Of a DNA stretch of 64,000 bases, positions 8,069-17,623 are shown in pieces (within the stretch, counting starts at the first letter, position 1; each line of letters starts with the position of its first letter). The DNA comes from Demequina gelatinilytica. Its GTDB lineage: Bacteria > Actinomycetota > Actinomycetes > Actinomycetales > Demequinaceae. Under the pieces are notes generated by a model. The model worked only from the letters and a program-made list of their open reading frames with translations, had not been told where the DNA came from and made no database searches. Where the stretch lies: the NCBI RefSeq assembly GCF_000971115.1, contig NZ_BBLV01000001.1, positions 124,001 to 188,000 on the forward strand, in the 5' to 3' direction. The translations under genes and the position numbers were made by a program.

Positions 8069-10230
8069 CACATCTCGCCACCGCCCTGGCCGGCGCGGCC
8101 ACGCGCCGGCCGCGCACCATGCTCGCGGCGTGGGCCGTGCTCATGGCCGCTCTCGCGGTGTCCCTGGGCGTCGTCGGCGCGGCGTACTCCGACGAGCTCA
8201 CGGTGCCGGGATCCGACTCCGCCGTGGCAGCCGAGCTGCTCGCGGAGATCCCCGAGGGCGCGACGTCGAGCATCGTGGTCGCCGCCCCGGTCGCGCTCAC
8301 GGGTCCCGCCGCGGCAGCGCGTCTCGACACGGTGCTCAAGGAGCTCGCCGAGGCTGCCGGCGAGGCGATCGAGGACCCGCTCGCGGATCCCGCGAGCGCC
8401 ATGGCGCGCGGTTCGCTCTCGCACGACGGCACCGCGGTGAGCGTCCCGCTCGCCGTCGATCCGGACGACCTCACGGAGTCCCAGCTGGACGCCATCCGGG
8501 ACGTGCTCGAGCGCGGCTCGGTCGACGGGTGGCAGGTCGCGGCCGCCGGCGACCTCGCGCGCGCCCTCGACCTCACGCACACCCGGTTCAGCGAGGCCGT
8601 GGGCCTGGCCGCGGCGATCGTCGCGCTCAGCATCGGCCTCGGGTCGATCGCGGCGATGGCGGCCCCCGTCGTCGCCGGCGTGGTCGCTGTAGGGACCGGA
8701 CTCGCGATGCTCGGGCTCCTCTCCCACTCCGCCTCCATCCCGGAGATCGCGCCGACGCTCGCGACCATGATCGGCCTCGGGGTCGGCATCGACTACGCCC
8801 TCTTCCAGGTGGCACGCATGCGCCAGCTGCTCGCGCGCGGCACGGCGCCGCGCGACGCGGTGATCGCCACCGCAGGGAGCGCCGGCACCGCCGCGGCCTT
8901 CGCCGGCACCACGGTCGCGCTCGCCATCTGTGCGCTCGCGCTCTCAGGCGTCGCGTTCATCGGCTGGCTGGGCTACGCCGCGGCGATCGTCGTCGCGGTC
9001 GTCGTGGTGACCGCGCTCACCTTCACGCCGGCGCTCCTCACGCTGATGGCGCCTCGGCTCACGCCTCGTGCGAGCCGCGGCTCGCACGAGGGCAGGTGGA
9101 TCGCGCGCGTGACGCGGTCGGTGGTGGCGCGACCGTGGGCGAGCGCCATCGGCGCGTTCGCGGCGCTCGCGGTGCTGGCCGCGCCGGCACTGAGCCTCAC
9201 GCTCGGCACGACCGGCCCCGGCGACCGCCCCGAGGGGACGCAGTCGCGGACGTCGTACGACCTTCGCGCCGACCGCTTCGGCGACGGCGCCAACGCGACC
9301 CTCACCGTCGCCGTGCGGCTCGATACGCCTGCCACGGGGGCGAGCGACCCGCGGCTGGTCGAGCTGTCCGCGGCCATCGCGGACGCGGGCGGCGCGTCGT
9401 CCACCCCGCTCGTCCCGCTCGCGACCGACCCCGCGGTCGCCACCGCCCGCGTGACGCCGCCGGGCGACGCGAACGACGATGCGACCGCCGTGCTCATCGA
9501 GGACCTGCGCACCATCGAGGCGCCCGAGGGATCCGAGCTGCATGTGGGCGGCGCGACCGCGACGCGCCTCGACCTCGAGGACCGCGTGGCCCAGCGCCTG
9601 CCGTGGGTGGTGGCCGCTGTGGTCGCCGCCTCGATGCTGGTGCTCATGGTCGCGTTCCGCTCGGTGCTGGTCCCCCTCAAGGCCGCGCTGCTCAACCTCG
9701 TCTCGGTGGCTGCGGCGTACGGCGTCGTGGTCGCGGTGTTCCAGTGGGGCTGGGGTGCGTCCCTGCTGGGCCTCGACGGCCCCGTGGCCCTCGATGCGTT
9801 CGTCCCCATGATCCTGTTCGCCGTGCTGTTCGGTCTCTCCACGGACTACGAGGTGTTCCTGGTGACCGCGATGCGCGAGCACTGGGACCGCACGGGGGAC
9901 GCCCCCGGCGCGATCGTCGCGGGCATGCGCAGCTCGGGACGCGTGGTGACCATCGCGGCGGTCATCATGATCGCGGTGTTCGCGAGCTTCGCGTTCGACG
10001 CGGACCCCACGATCAAGGTGTTCGGGGTGGGCCTCGCGGCGTCGATCATCCTCGACGCCACGCTCATCCGCATGGTGCTGGTACCGGCGCTCATGGCCCT
10101 GCTCGGCCGCCGTGCGTGGTGGGTGCCGCGATGGCTCGATCGGATCCTTCCCGCGCCGCACGGCGCGACGAGCAGGCAGGACGAGCCCACGCAGGAGGCG
10201 CACCCGACGCTGGTGGGCGACCCCTGCTGA
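8065..10230 (+). CDS. MMPL-family transporter
   Basis: RND-superfamily membrane exporter of 721 residues in two repeats. Each repeat has one N-terminal helix (residues about 15-37 and 360-385), a large extracytoplasmic domain, and a cluster of helices. IGLGVGIDYALFQVARM in the first half and LFGLSTDYEVFLVTAMREH in the second hold the Asp-Tyr pairs used for proton coupling in MmpL proteins. The start at 8065 overlaps the LmeA-like gene by 4 nt. Such proteins export lipids, glycolipids or drugs. Pairing with a lipid-binding protein suggests envelope lipid traffic. It converges on the cysteine desulfurase gene with only 5 bp between stops. Confidence 0.9.
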   Translation: MTHLATALAGAATRRPRTMLAAWAVLMAALAVSLGVVGAAYSDELTVPGSDSAVAAELLAEIPEGATSSIVVAAPVALTGPAAAARLDTVLKELAEAAGEAIEDPLADPASAMARGSLSHDGTAVSVPLAVDPDDLTESQLDAIRDVLERGSVDGWQVAAAGDLARALDLTHTRFSEAVGLAAAIVALSIGLGSIAAMAAPVVAGVVAVGTGLAMLGLLSHSASIPEIAPTLATMIGLGVGIDYALFQVARMRQLLARGTAPRDAVIATAGSAGTAAAFAGTTVALAICALALSGVAFIGWLGYAAAIVVAVVVVTALTFTPALLTLMAPRLTPRASRGSHEGRWIARVTRSVVARPWASAIGAFAALAVLAAPALSLTLGTTGPGDRPEGTQSRTSYDLRADRFGDGANATLTVAVRLDTPATGASDPRLVELSAAIADAGGASSTPLVPLATDPAVATARVTPPGDANDDATAVLIEDLRTIEAPEGSELHVGGATATRLDLEDRVAQRLPWVVAAVVAASMLVLMVAFRSVLVPLKAALLNLVSVAAAYGVVVAVFQWGWGASLLGLDGPVALDAFVPMILFAVLFGLSTDYEVFLVTAMREHWDRTGDAPGAIVAGMRSSGRVVTIAAVIMIAVFASFAFDADPTIKVFGVGLAASIILDATLIRMVLVPALMALLGRRAWWVPRWLDRILPAPHGATSRQDEPTQEAHPTLVGDPC

Positions 10231-10235
10231 GCGGC

Positions 10236-11396
10236 TCAGCGGCTCGCGGCCGCCTTCGCGCGCGCGATCGCGTCGGGAAGCGCGGCCACCAGGGCGTCGG
10301 CGTCCGCCGCGGTGGAGGTGCGGCCCAGGCTCAGACGCAGGGTGCACGCGGCATCGTCCGCCGACCATCCCATGGCCATCGCGACGTGGCTCGACTGCAC
10401 CACCCCGGCGGTGCACGCCGAGCCGGAGCTGGCCGCGATCCCGGCGGCATCGAGCAGGAACAGCACGGACTCGGCCCGCGCCCCGGGGATCACCAGATGG
10501 ACGATGCCGGGGGCACGATGCGCGGGGTCGCGCGGGCCCGTGACGGTCGCCTCGGGCGCCACGGCCCGGAGCCGCTCGACGAGGCGCGAGCGGAGCGCCT
10601 CGAGCCGGGCGCGCTCCGCGACGCGCTCCGCGACGGCATCCTCGAGGGCCGCAGCGAAGGCCGCGGCGCCGGGTGCGTCCAGCGTGCCGGAGCGCACCGA
10701 CCGCTGCTGACCTCCGCCGTGCGCGAGCGGCACGAGCGGGAGCCCGCGGCGCGCGAGCAGCGCGCCCACGCCCACCGGGCCGCCCACCTTGTGGGCGGAG
10801 ACGGTGAGGGCGTCGACCCCGCTGCGGTGGAGGTGGACGTCGAGGTGCGCCACCGCCTGCACGGCATCCGTGTGGACCGGCACGCCGAGCGCGGACGCCG
10901 CCGCGACCACCTCCGCGAGCGGTTGCACCGTCCCGACCTCGTTGTTCACCCACATGACGCTCACCAGCGAGGTCTCGGACGTGATCGCGTCCGCGAGGAC
11001 CGTCGTGTCGACGCGTCCCGCCGGGTCCACCGGGAGCTCGGCCAGGCTCGCGTCGCCCCGGTCGGCAAGCCACCGCGCCGGGTCCAGCACCGCATGATGC
11101 TCGACCTCGGAGACCACCAGCCGCCGCCTCGCCCCGTCCTCCGCGACGCGTCCCCAATGCAGACCCTTGATGGCGAGGTTGTCCGCCTCCGTGCCGCCCG
11201 AGGTGAGGATCACCTCCGGCGCGTCCGCGCCGAGCGCCGCGGCGATCCGCTCGCGCGCATCCTCGACCACGGCCCTCGCACGCCGGCCCGCGGCGTGGAG
11301 CGAGGACGGGTTGCCCGTCTCCTCCGCCGCCGCGAGCCAGGCCTCGCGCGCGGCGGGACGCAGGGCCGTGGTCGCGGCGTGGTCGAGGTAGGTCAC
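10236..11396 (-). CDS. cysteine desulfurase (class V aminotransferase)
   Basis: PLP enzyme of 386 residues that takes sulfur from cysteine as a persulfide for tRNA thiolation or Fe-S assembly. It shows YLDHAATT at the N-terminus, EVEHHAVL, the PLP lysine in SAHKVGGPVG, and the catalytic cysteine in ASSGSACTAG followed by the usual SHVAMAMG. GTG start at 11396. In many actinobacteria this NifS/IscS-type gene precedes mnmA, but no mnmA is next to it here. Downstream it meets the MMPL gene tail to tail. Confidence 0.92.
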   Translation of the reverse strand: MTYLDHAATTALRPAAREAWLAAAEETGNPSSLHAAGRRARAVVEDARERIAAALGADAPEVILTSGGTEADNLAIKGLHWGRVAEDGARRRLVVSEVEHHAVLDPARWLADRGDASLAELPVDPAGRVDTTVLADAITSETSLVSVMWVNNEVGTVQPLAEVVAAASALGVPVHTDAVQAVAHLDVHLHRSGVDALTVSAHKVGGPVGVGALLARRGLPLVPLAHGGGQQRSVRSGTLDAPGAAAFAAALEDAVAERVAERARLEALRSRLVERLRAVAPEATVTGPRDPAHRAPGIVHLVIPGARAESVLFLLDAAGIAASSGSACTAGVVQSSHVAMAMGWSADDAACTLRLSLGRTSTAADADALVAALPDAIARAKAAASR

Positions 11397-11436
11397 GCCG
11401 CCCAGTCTAGGAACGCCTCGTGGCGGGGAGACGCGA

Positions 11437-11466
11437 ACGGGGCCGGGCCATGCGGCCCGGCCCCGT
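11437..11466. terminator. GC-rich hairpin downstream of the nuclease/nucleotidase gene
   Basis: A perfect 13-bp stem (ACGGGGCCGGGCC at 11437-11449 with 11454-11466) closes a 4-nt loop ATGC, 18 nt past the stop codon. Partial extension by CGCG arms is visible. Confidence 0.75.
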
Positions 11467-11484
11467 CGCGTATGCGCCGTGGTG

Positions 11485-14400
11485 CTACTTCACCAGCCGA
11501 GGCATGGAGTTGACCCAGTCGGTGACGTAGCCGTCCTTCTCCGCGGTGATGCGCACCTTGATGAGGTGGCCCTTGTCCCAGAAGCGCGGGGTGTAGGTGC
11601 TGTCCGTCGCGCCCTTGATCGGCTTGCCGTCGCGCAGCCACTGGTAGGTGACCGTGTCGGGCTTGGGCGACCATGCGACGGTCGGGGCCGCGACGGTGTG
11701 GCGCGGCTTGACCGTGCCCGCGATGTGCGGACGGGCGGGGGTGTCCCATGCCTTGAGGACCCTGACCGGGGTCGCCTTGACCGTGGTGGTGACGTAGCCC
11801 TCGAGCGAGGCGGTCGCCTTGACGGTGACGCGCTTGCCCATGTCGGACTTGCGGATGCGGTAGGTCGGGTGGGTCGCACCCGAGATCGGCTCGCCGTTGC
11901 GCAGCCACTGGTACGTGTAGGTCGCCGGGGTCGGCTCCCACTCGCCCAGGTCGACGCTCAGCGTGCTGCCGAACCGCGGCTCGCCCTCGATGACCGGCTT
12001 GGGTGCCGACTCGAACGCCGCCGGCTCCGCGGACGCCACCTCGATCGCGACGGCGAACGAGGTACCCGTCACGTCGCCCTCGATCTCGAGCAGCTGCTCG
12101 CCCACGAGGCCCTCGGGGATGGTGACGGTCACCGAGGCGGTGCCGTTGTCGTCGTAGGAGCTGGTGACGACCTCGTTGGTCACCGGGAAGGTGCCGAGCA
12201 CGTCGCCGCCGAGGCTCACCACGACGTTGTCGTCGTGAAGGTCGGACGGACCGGTGAACATCAGCGAGCTGAGGTCGAACGACAGCTCCTCGCCGGCCGT
12301 CGCCTCGAGCGAGGCGGCGGTGACGCCGACCGCGTGCTGGTCGTAGTCGGTGCCGAGGCTGCCGAGCTCCGCAAGGTAGTCCACCATCGCGTCGAAGTCG
12401 ACGCGGGCGCTGTCCTTGAGGTCCGTGCCCTCGCGGAAGGCGGTGAAGTTGTCACCGCCGGCGGCGAGGAACGCGTTGGCAGCGACGGTGTACTCCGCCT
12501 CGAGGTCGATCGCCACGCCGTCGAGCCACATCTGGAGGATGCGCTCGCCGCGAGCGGCGGTCGGGTCGTAGGTGTACTCGAAGCCGTCCGAGGTCCCCAG
12601 CTTGAGGAACGGACGCGACGAGCCGTCGGGCTGCCACTGCTGCTCGAGCACCGCCTTGATCTGCGCACCCGTGAGGGTGAGCGTCGAGAGCGTGTTCCCG
12701 AACGGCTGCACGGTGTTCGCCTGCTTGTACGACACGCTGGTCGGGTACTCGCCCGTGCCCGCGGCGTCGCCCAGGAGGTCCGCACGCAGACCGCCGGGGT
12801 TCATGAAGGCGATCTGCGCCCCGTTGGCCTCGGTGGCCCAGAGCTGGACCGTCGCGACCGCGTTGCCCAGCGTCGACTCCCCGCCGCGCGCCTCGCCGTT
12901 GGCGGCGGTGCGTGCGCGGTACAGCGGCTCGGTGAGCTCGCCGATCGACTGGGCGCCGAGCACCGCGGCGTTGGCGGCGGCGGCGTCCACGATCGCCTGC
13001 ACGTCGGGGTCGGCCGGGAACACGAGCTCGCAGGAGCTGGTGCATGCCGGGTCGACCTTCTCGGTCAGGTTGATCGTGTCGATGTCGACGCCCACCAGCT
13101 CGTCCGTCGCGTTGTCGAACGTGAGGATGAGCTGGTCGAGGTACATGCCGTACTGACCGGCCGAGACCACCGGGCGCTCCGTGACGGCGCGTCCCTCGTC
13201 GATCCAGCCCTGCACCGGGACCTCGTGGGCGTACGCGAGGTGCGTGTGGCCCGAGATCACGGCGTCGATGCTGTCGTCGAGCTCGGAGAGCATCTTGCCG
13301 AAGTTGTTGCCGGTGTCGACCGCGTCCGCGTAGGCCGTGGTCGGCGCACCCTCGTGCACCAGCAGGATGATCGCGTCGGCGCCCTCCTCCTCGAGCACCG
13401 CGGCCGCGCGGTTCGCCGCGACGGCCTCGTCCTCGAACTCCAGGCCCTCGATGCCGGCGGGCGACACGAGCGACGGGGTCTCCTCGGTGACGACGCCGAC
13501 GAAGCCGAGCTTCACATCGTCATCCGTCGAGGCGGTGCCGTTGTCGAACGAGACCATCCAGGTCTCCTCGAGCGCCGGGGAGCCGTCCTCGTTGCGGACG
13601 TTCGCGCCCAGGTACTCCCAGGTCGCGCCGCCGTACGGGTTGGTCTCCTCGTCGTAGTCGCCCATGACGCGGTTGATCAGGTCCTCGTAGCCCTGGTCGA
13701 ACTCGTGGTTGCCCACGGCCGAGACGTCGAGGCCCATCGCGTTGAGGGCGTCGATGGTCGGCTTGTCCTTGGCGACGAAGCTCTCGAACGTCGAGGCGCC
13801 GATGAGGTCGCCCGCGGCGGTGAACACCGAGTTGGTGTACTCCGACTCGAGCTGCGCGACGGCACCGGCCATCACCGCGGCTCCGGCCTGGCCGCTGCTG
13901 AGCGTCGGGAGGATGCGACCGTGGAAGTCGTTGGTCCCGAGCACCTGCACGCGGGTGGTGCCGAGCTCGAGGCCGATGAGCACCGGGTCGTGGTCCGACG
14001 TGCGGTACATGTCCGCCGCGTAGAGCGACTCGAGCTGCTCCTCCGTCTTGTACTCGGTGTTGTAGTCGATCACGGTCGGCTCATCCGAGTTGATGTGGAG
14101 GTGCGCCGCGTCCGAGACCTGCTCGGCCATCGACGCCGAGGCGAACGCGTAGTCGAGCGAGCCCCACTGGCCGTCGTAGACGTACGAGTAGTCGTCGGCG
14201 AGCTCGACGTAGCCGGCCTCGCGCAGGACCTGGATCGGGTCCTCCTGACCGTACGAGTTGAGGTCGCCCATGATGATGTAGTCGTCGTCCTCGACACCGG
14301 TCGGGTACGTGTCGAGCCAGTTGACGAGCGCCGTCGCCGCCGCGGTGCGCGCACCGTTCCAGCAGCTCGCGCCGTCACCCTGGTCGGCGTTCTCGCCGGT

Positions 14401-16629
14401 CGAGGGGCACGAGCCCTTCGACTTCCAGTGGTTGGCGACCACCGTGAAGGTGTCGCCGTCCGCGTCCTCGAAGGTCTGCGCCACCGAGGGACGGTTGTTG
14501 TCGTCGTCGAAGCTCTCGTCCACCGAGTTGTCGAGGACGGCGAAGGCGCCCACCTCGGACACCGTGGCGGAGTCGTAGAGGAAGCCGACACGGATGGTGT
14601 CGGTGCCGACGATGCCCGTGTCCACGTAGGACCACGATGCGCTGCCGGTCGCCTCGTTCATCGCGGCGGCGAGCGCCGCGAGCGGCTCCACGCCGGTGGT
14701 GTTCTCCAGCTCGGCCATCCCGATCACGTCGGCGTCGAGAGCGACGAGCGCCTGGATGAGCTTGTCGGTCTGGCGCTCCAGCTCCTCCTCGGAGTCCGCG
14801 CCGCGGCACTCCTGCTTGTACCCGTCGGGGCCGCACACGGTGCCCGACTCGGTGGTGAGGAAGTAGTTGAGCACGTTGAAGGCCGCGACCTTGACGTCGC
14901 CGCCCACCTCGGGCGCCTCGGTCGGACGCGGGTTCGCGTTCACGAAGTCCGGGGTCGGCGCGGAGGCGTCCACGGGGCGCACGCGCCACGTGTTGCCCGA
15001 GGCCGAGGCTCCGCCCCACGTGTAGGTGAGGACGCCGGACAGGCCGGTCACGGTGCTGCCGCTGCGCAGCGGGTTCTCCGCGTCGAGCAGCCCGCCGCCC
15101 AGACCCATCGGGTCGAGGTTCTGCGCGTTGGTGAAGTCGTCGACCTTGATCCTGTTGAGGTTGTTCGCCTCCTGCAGGGCGATCGCGTCGGGACCGGGCT
15201 CGACGACGGCGCTGGGCTGGTCGAGCTTGCCGTCGCCGGCGACCATGACCTCGTTGAAGCGGCCGAGCAGGTAGGTCTCGGTGACCGTGAGCTCCTGCGC
15301 GAACTCGACGAGCATGCCCTCGTAGCGCTCGGCGTAGTCCGCGTCCGGGAACGGCAGCGACACCGCGGTGGGCGTCACGCTCGCGCCGGTGTCGAGCACC
15401 TCGATCACGGCCGAGCCGAGCTGGGTCTGGCCCTGGTACTCGGCGACCACGCCGGTGACGGAGACGACGTCGCCGACCGCGACGGAGTCGTTCGAGCCGT
15501 TGTAGACGAAGACGGCCTCGGAGGTGGCGTCGTCGCCGTCCTGGTCCTCGTCGCGCGACTGGACGTAGAAGCCGCGCAGCGTCGGGCTCGCACCCTCGTA
15601 GTCGCCCACCACGACGCCCTCGACGGTGACGGACCGACCCACGAGCGGGCTCGTGTCGGTGGTGCCCTCGACCTCGGAGATCGGGGTCACCAGGCCCACC
15701 GTGCTGAACGTGGACACGAAGTCCGACGCCATGACGTCGACGTCGCCGTCCTTGTCCTCGACGTCGATGCTGTCGACCGTGAGCTCGCACGTGGCGGCCT
15801 CGGGGAGATCGGCGTCAGGTGTGATGGTGTAGATCGCACCGGAGCCGGAGTAGCTCAGGGGGACGTCCTCGTCGTCGCAGACCAGCTCGAAGGGGTCGCT
15901 CGCGATGACGTCCTCGGAGAACGTCACCACCGGGGTGACGTCGACGGCGACGTTGGTCGCGCCGTCTGCCGGCACCACGCTCGCGACGGTCGGCGCGACG
16001 TCCGCCGGCGGCTCGTCGGAGCACGATGCGGTGTGCGAGCCGAGGCCGCTGAAGGTGTCGGTCGCGGAGGCGGTCCACTCGAGGGACGCGTCGAACGCGT
16101 CGAGGTGGTCCGCGTCGCCCGCGCAGATGTCCGCGTTGCGCGTGAGGGTGTCGTCGAGACCGCCGCCGGGCCATTCGGTGCCCGGGTCGACGCCGACCTG
16201 GCCGAACGAGTCGATGACCACGCCGCTGTGCTTGAGGACCAGCGCATCGTCACCGTTGAAGTTCACGACTCCCGAGGTGAGGTCGGAGTACGCCGCGAGC
16301 GCCGTGCCGGCGCTCGCGTGCGTGATGACCAGGACGTCGCCCGCGGCGAGCGTGCCGCTGAGCGCCTGGTTCGCGGTCGGGCCATCGCCCTCGACGCGGC
16401 CGTTCGAGTACAGCTCGACGGAGTAGGCGGAGAGGTCGACGTCGGCGCCCGTGCCGTTGTAGATCTCGATCGCCTTGTTGTTGCTCGACCCCTCGACGTA
16501 CTCGGAGAAGAACAGGTCGCTCGGGGCCGCGGCGGAGGCCGGCAGCGCTGCGAGCACGGAGACGCCGAGGGCGCCCAGGACGGTTGCGGAGCTGGCGCGA
16601 TACGCGCCTCTACGTGGTGTGATAGTCAC
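11485..16629 (-). CDS. secreted ExeM/NucH-type endonuclease fused to a 5'-nucleotidase
   Basis: Giant exported protein of 1714 residues. In order it shows: a signal peptide ending ALPASAAA; a lamin-tail-like domain (about 30-180, SDLFFSEYVEGSSNNKAIEI); a Big_5-like Ig domain (about 200-310); an OB-fold-like stretch; an ExeM-type endonuclease core (about 580-890, VKVAAFNVLNYF, MAELENTTG, VANHWKSKG, IIMGDLNSYG, SDHDPVLI); a metallophosphatase (about 892-1190, LGTNDFHGRI, VGNHEFDQGY, ISGHTHLA); a 5'-nucleotidase C-terminal domain (about 1220-1420); and two Ig-like YQWLR repeats (about 1545-1714). It would degrade extracellular DNA and dephosphorylate the nucleotides. The GTG at 16629 was chosen because it directly precedes the signal peptide; GTG 16638 is the alternative. 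Confidence 0.9.
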   Translation of the reverse strand: MTITPRRGAYRASSATVLGALGVSVLAALPASAAAPSDLFFSEYVEGSSNNKAIEIYNGTGADVDLSAYSVELYSNGRVEGDGPTANQALSGTLAAGDVLVITHASAGTALAAYSDLTSGVVNFNGDDALVLKHSGVVIDSFGQVGVDPGTEWPGGGLDDTLTRNADICAGDADHLDAFDASLEWTASATDTFSGLGSHTASCSDEPPADVAPTVASVVPADGATNVAVDVTPVVTFSEDVIASDPFELVCDDEDVPLSYSGSGAIYTITPDADLPEAATCELTVDSIDVEDKDGDVDVMASDFVSTFSTVGLVTPISEVEGTTDTSPLVGRSVTVEGVVVGDYEGASPTLRGFYVQSRDEDQDGDDATSEAVFVYNGSNDSVAVGDVVSVTGVVAEYQGQTQLGSAVIEVLDTGASVTPTAVSLPFPDADYAERYEGMLVEFAQELTVTETYLLGRFNEVMVAGDGKLDQPSAVVEPGPDAIALQEANNLNRIKVDDFTNAQNLDPMGLGGGLLDAENPLRSGSTVTGLSGVLTYTWGGASASGNTWRVRPVDASAPTPDFVNANPRPTEAPEVGGDVKVAAFNVLNYFLTTESGTVCGPDGYKQECRGADSEEELERQTDKLIQALVALDADVIGMAELENTTGVEPLAALAAAMNEATGSASWSYVDTGIVGTDTIRVGFLYDSATVSEVGAFAVLDNSVDESFDDDNNRPSVAQTFEDADGDTFTVVANHWKSKGSCPSTGENADQGDGASCWNGARTAAATALVNWLDTYPTGVEDDDYIIMGDLNSYGQEDPIQVLREAGYVELADDYSYVYDGQWGSLDYAFASASMAEQVSDAAHLHINSDEPTVIDYNTEYKTEEQLESLYAADMYRTSDHDPVLIGLELGTTRVQVLGTNDFHGRILPTLSSGQAGAAVMAGAVAQLESEYTNSVFTAAGDLIGASTFESFVAKDKPTIDALNAMGLDVSAVGNHEFDQGYEDLINRVMGDYDEETNPYGGATWEYLGANVRNEDGSPALEETWMVSFDNGTASTDDDVKLGFVGVVTEETPSLVSPAGIEGLEFEDEAVAANRAAAVLEEEGADAIILLVHEGAPTTAYADAVDTGNNFGKMLSELDDSIDAVISGHTHLAYAHEVPVQGWIDEGRAVTERPVVSAGQYGMYLDQLILTFDNATDELVGVDIDTINLTEKVDPACTSSCELVFPADPDVQAIVDAAAANAAVLGAQSIGELTEPLYRARTAANGEARGGESTLGNAVATVQLWATEANGAQIAFMNPGGLRADLLGDAAGTGEYPTSVSYKQANTVQPFGNTLSTLTLTGAQIKAVLEQQWQPDGSSRPFLKLGTSDGFEYTYDPTAARGERILQMWLDGVAIDLEAEYTVAANAFLAAGGDNFTAFREGTDLKDSARVDFDAMVDYLAELGSLGTDYDQHAVGVTAASLEATAGEELSFDLSSLMFTGPSDLHDDNVVVSLGGDVLGTFPVTNEVVTSSYDDNGTASVTVTIPEGLVGEQLLEIEGDVTGTSFAVAIEVASAEPAAFESAPKPVIEGEPRFGSTLSVDLGEWEPTPATYTYQWLRNGEPISGATHPTYRIRKSDMGKRVTVKATASLEGYVTTTVKATPVRVLKAWDTPARPHIAGTVKPRHTVAAPTVAWSPKPDTVTYQWLRDGKPIKGATDSTYTPRFWDKGHLIKVRITAEKDGYVTDWVNSMPRLVK

Positions 16630-16792
16630 CCGCCTCACGCTAGTGAGAGATTCCTCACACTGTGCTTCGGCGCGGTTAATCCTATGTTTCCGGGCCTTGA
16701 ACAGTCGGTGGACGGCGGGTCCCCCACGGGCCGCGGACCGGGACCTTTCGGCGTTAGCGTGGCAGGAGATCCCTGACAGCGAAGGAGACCTC

Positions 16793-17620
16793 ATGGCCGT
16801 CTGGTTCATCACGGGCTGCTCGACCGGCATCGGCCGCGCGACCGCGGAGAAGGCCGCGGAGGCGGGCCATCGGGTGGTCGCGACCGCGCGGCGCCCCGAG
16901 ACTCTCGAGGACCTGGTCGCGCGCTTCCCCGACACCGTGCTCGCCCTCCCGGTCGAGGTGAGGGACGATGCCGCGGTCGAGGCCGCGGTCGACGCCGCCC
17001 TCGCGCGGTTCGGCCGCGTCGACGTGCTGGTCAACAACGCCGGCATCGGCTTCTTCTCGACCATCGAGGAGTCCGGCGCGGAGGACGCCCATGAGGTCAT
17101 GGACGCGAACTTCTGGGGCGCGGCCAAGGTCACCACCGCGCTGCTTCCCCACCTGCGCGCGCAGCGTGGCGGCCATATCTTCACCGTCTCGTCGATCGCC
17201 GGCGTGCGGGGCTCCGCGGGCCTCGGGTACTACTGCGCCTCGAAGTTCGCGATCTCCGGGTTCATGGAGGCGCTGAGCGCCGAGGTGGCGCATCTCGGCA
17301 TCCGGGTGACGCTGCTCGAGCCGGGCCCGATCCGCACGCTGTGGATCCCCAGCGGTGCGAAGAACCAGGAGATCCTCCCCGACTACGAGGACGTCATGCG
17401 CCCGTTCTGGGATCGCATCCACGCGCTGCCCGGCAACCAGCCCGGGTCCCCGGCCGCCGCCGCGGAGGCGATGCTGCGCCTCGCGGACGAGCCCGAGCCG
17501 CCGCTCCACCTCATCTGCGGCCGGCACGCCGTCACGCAGACCCGGGCCAAGCTGGACCGGCTGGGTGCCGAGCTGGATCGGTGGGAGGATCTCTCCCTCA
17601 GCATCGACAGGAAGGACTGA
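16793..17620 (+). CDS. short-chain dehydrogenase/reductase
   Basis: NAD(P)-dependent oxidoreductase of 275 residues. The Rossmann motif TGCSTGIGR is at residues 7-15, NNAGIGFF follows, and the catalytic Ser and Tyr-x-x-x-Lys appear as TVSSIAG and YYCASK. The C-terminal LEPGPIRTLWIPSGAK and the RIHALPGNQPGSP segment fit the classical subgroup often annotated as oxidoreductases of unknown substrate. GAAGGAG lies 5 nt before the ATG at 16793. Followed 3 nt later by a small unknown gene, so probably a two-gene operon. Divergent from the nuclease gene. Confidence 0.9.
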   Translation: MAVWFITGCSTGIGRATAEKAAEAGHRVVATARRPETLEDLVARFPDTVLALPVEVRDDAAVEAAVDAALARFGRVDVLVNNAGIGFFSTIEESGAEDAHEVMDANFWGAAKVTTALLPHLRAQRGGHIFTVSSIAGVRGSAGLGYYCASKFAISGFMEALSAEVAHLGIRVTLLEPGPIRTLWIPSGAKNQEILPDYEDVMRPFWDRIHALPGNQPGSPAAAAEAMLRLADEPEPPLHLICGRHAVTQTRAKLDRLGAELDRWEDLSLSIDRKD

Positions 17621-17623
17621 CCG

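Noticed and set aside
11479-16776. Open frame of about 1765 codons on the plus strand opposite the nuclease/nucleotidase gene
   Set aside because: It is the Val/Arg/Asp-rich mirror of a high-GC gene, with no domain, signal or motif. The minus-strand frame carries full catalytic motifs.
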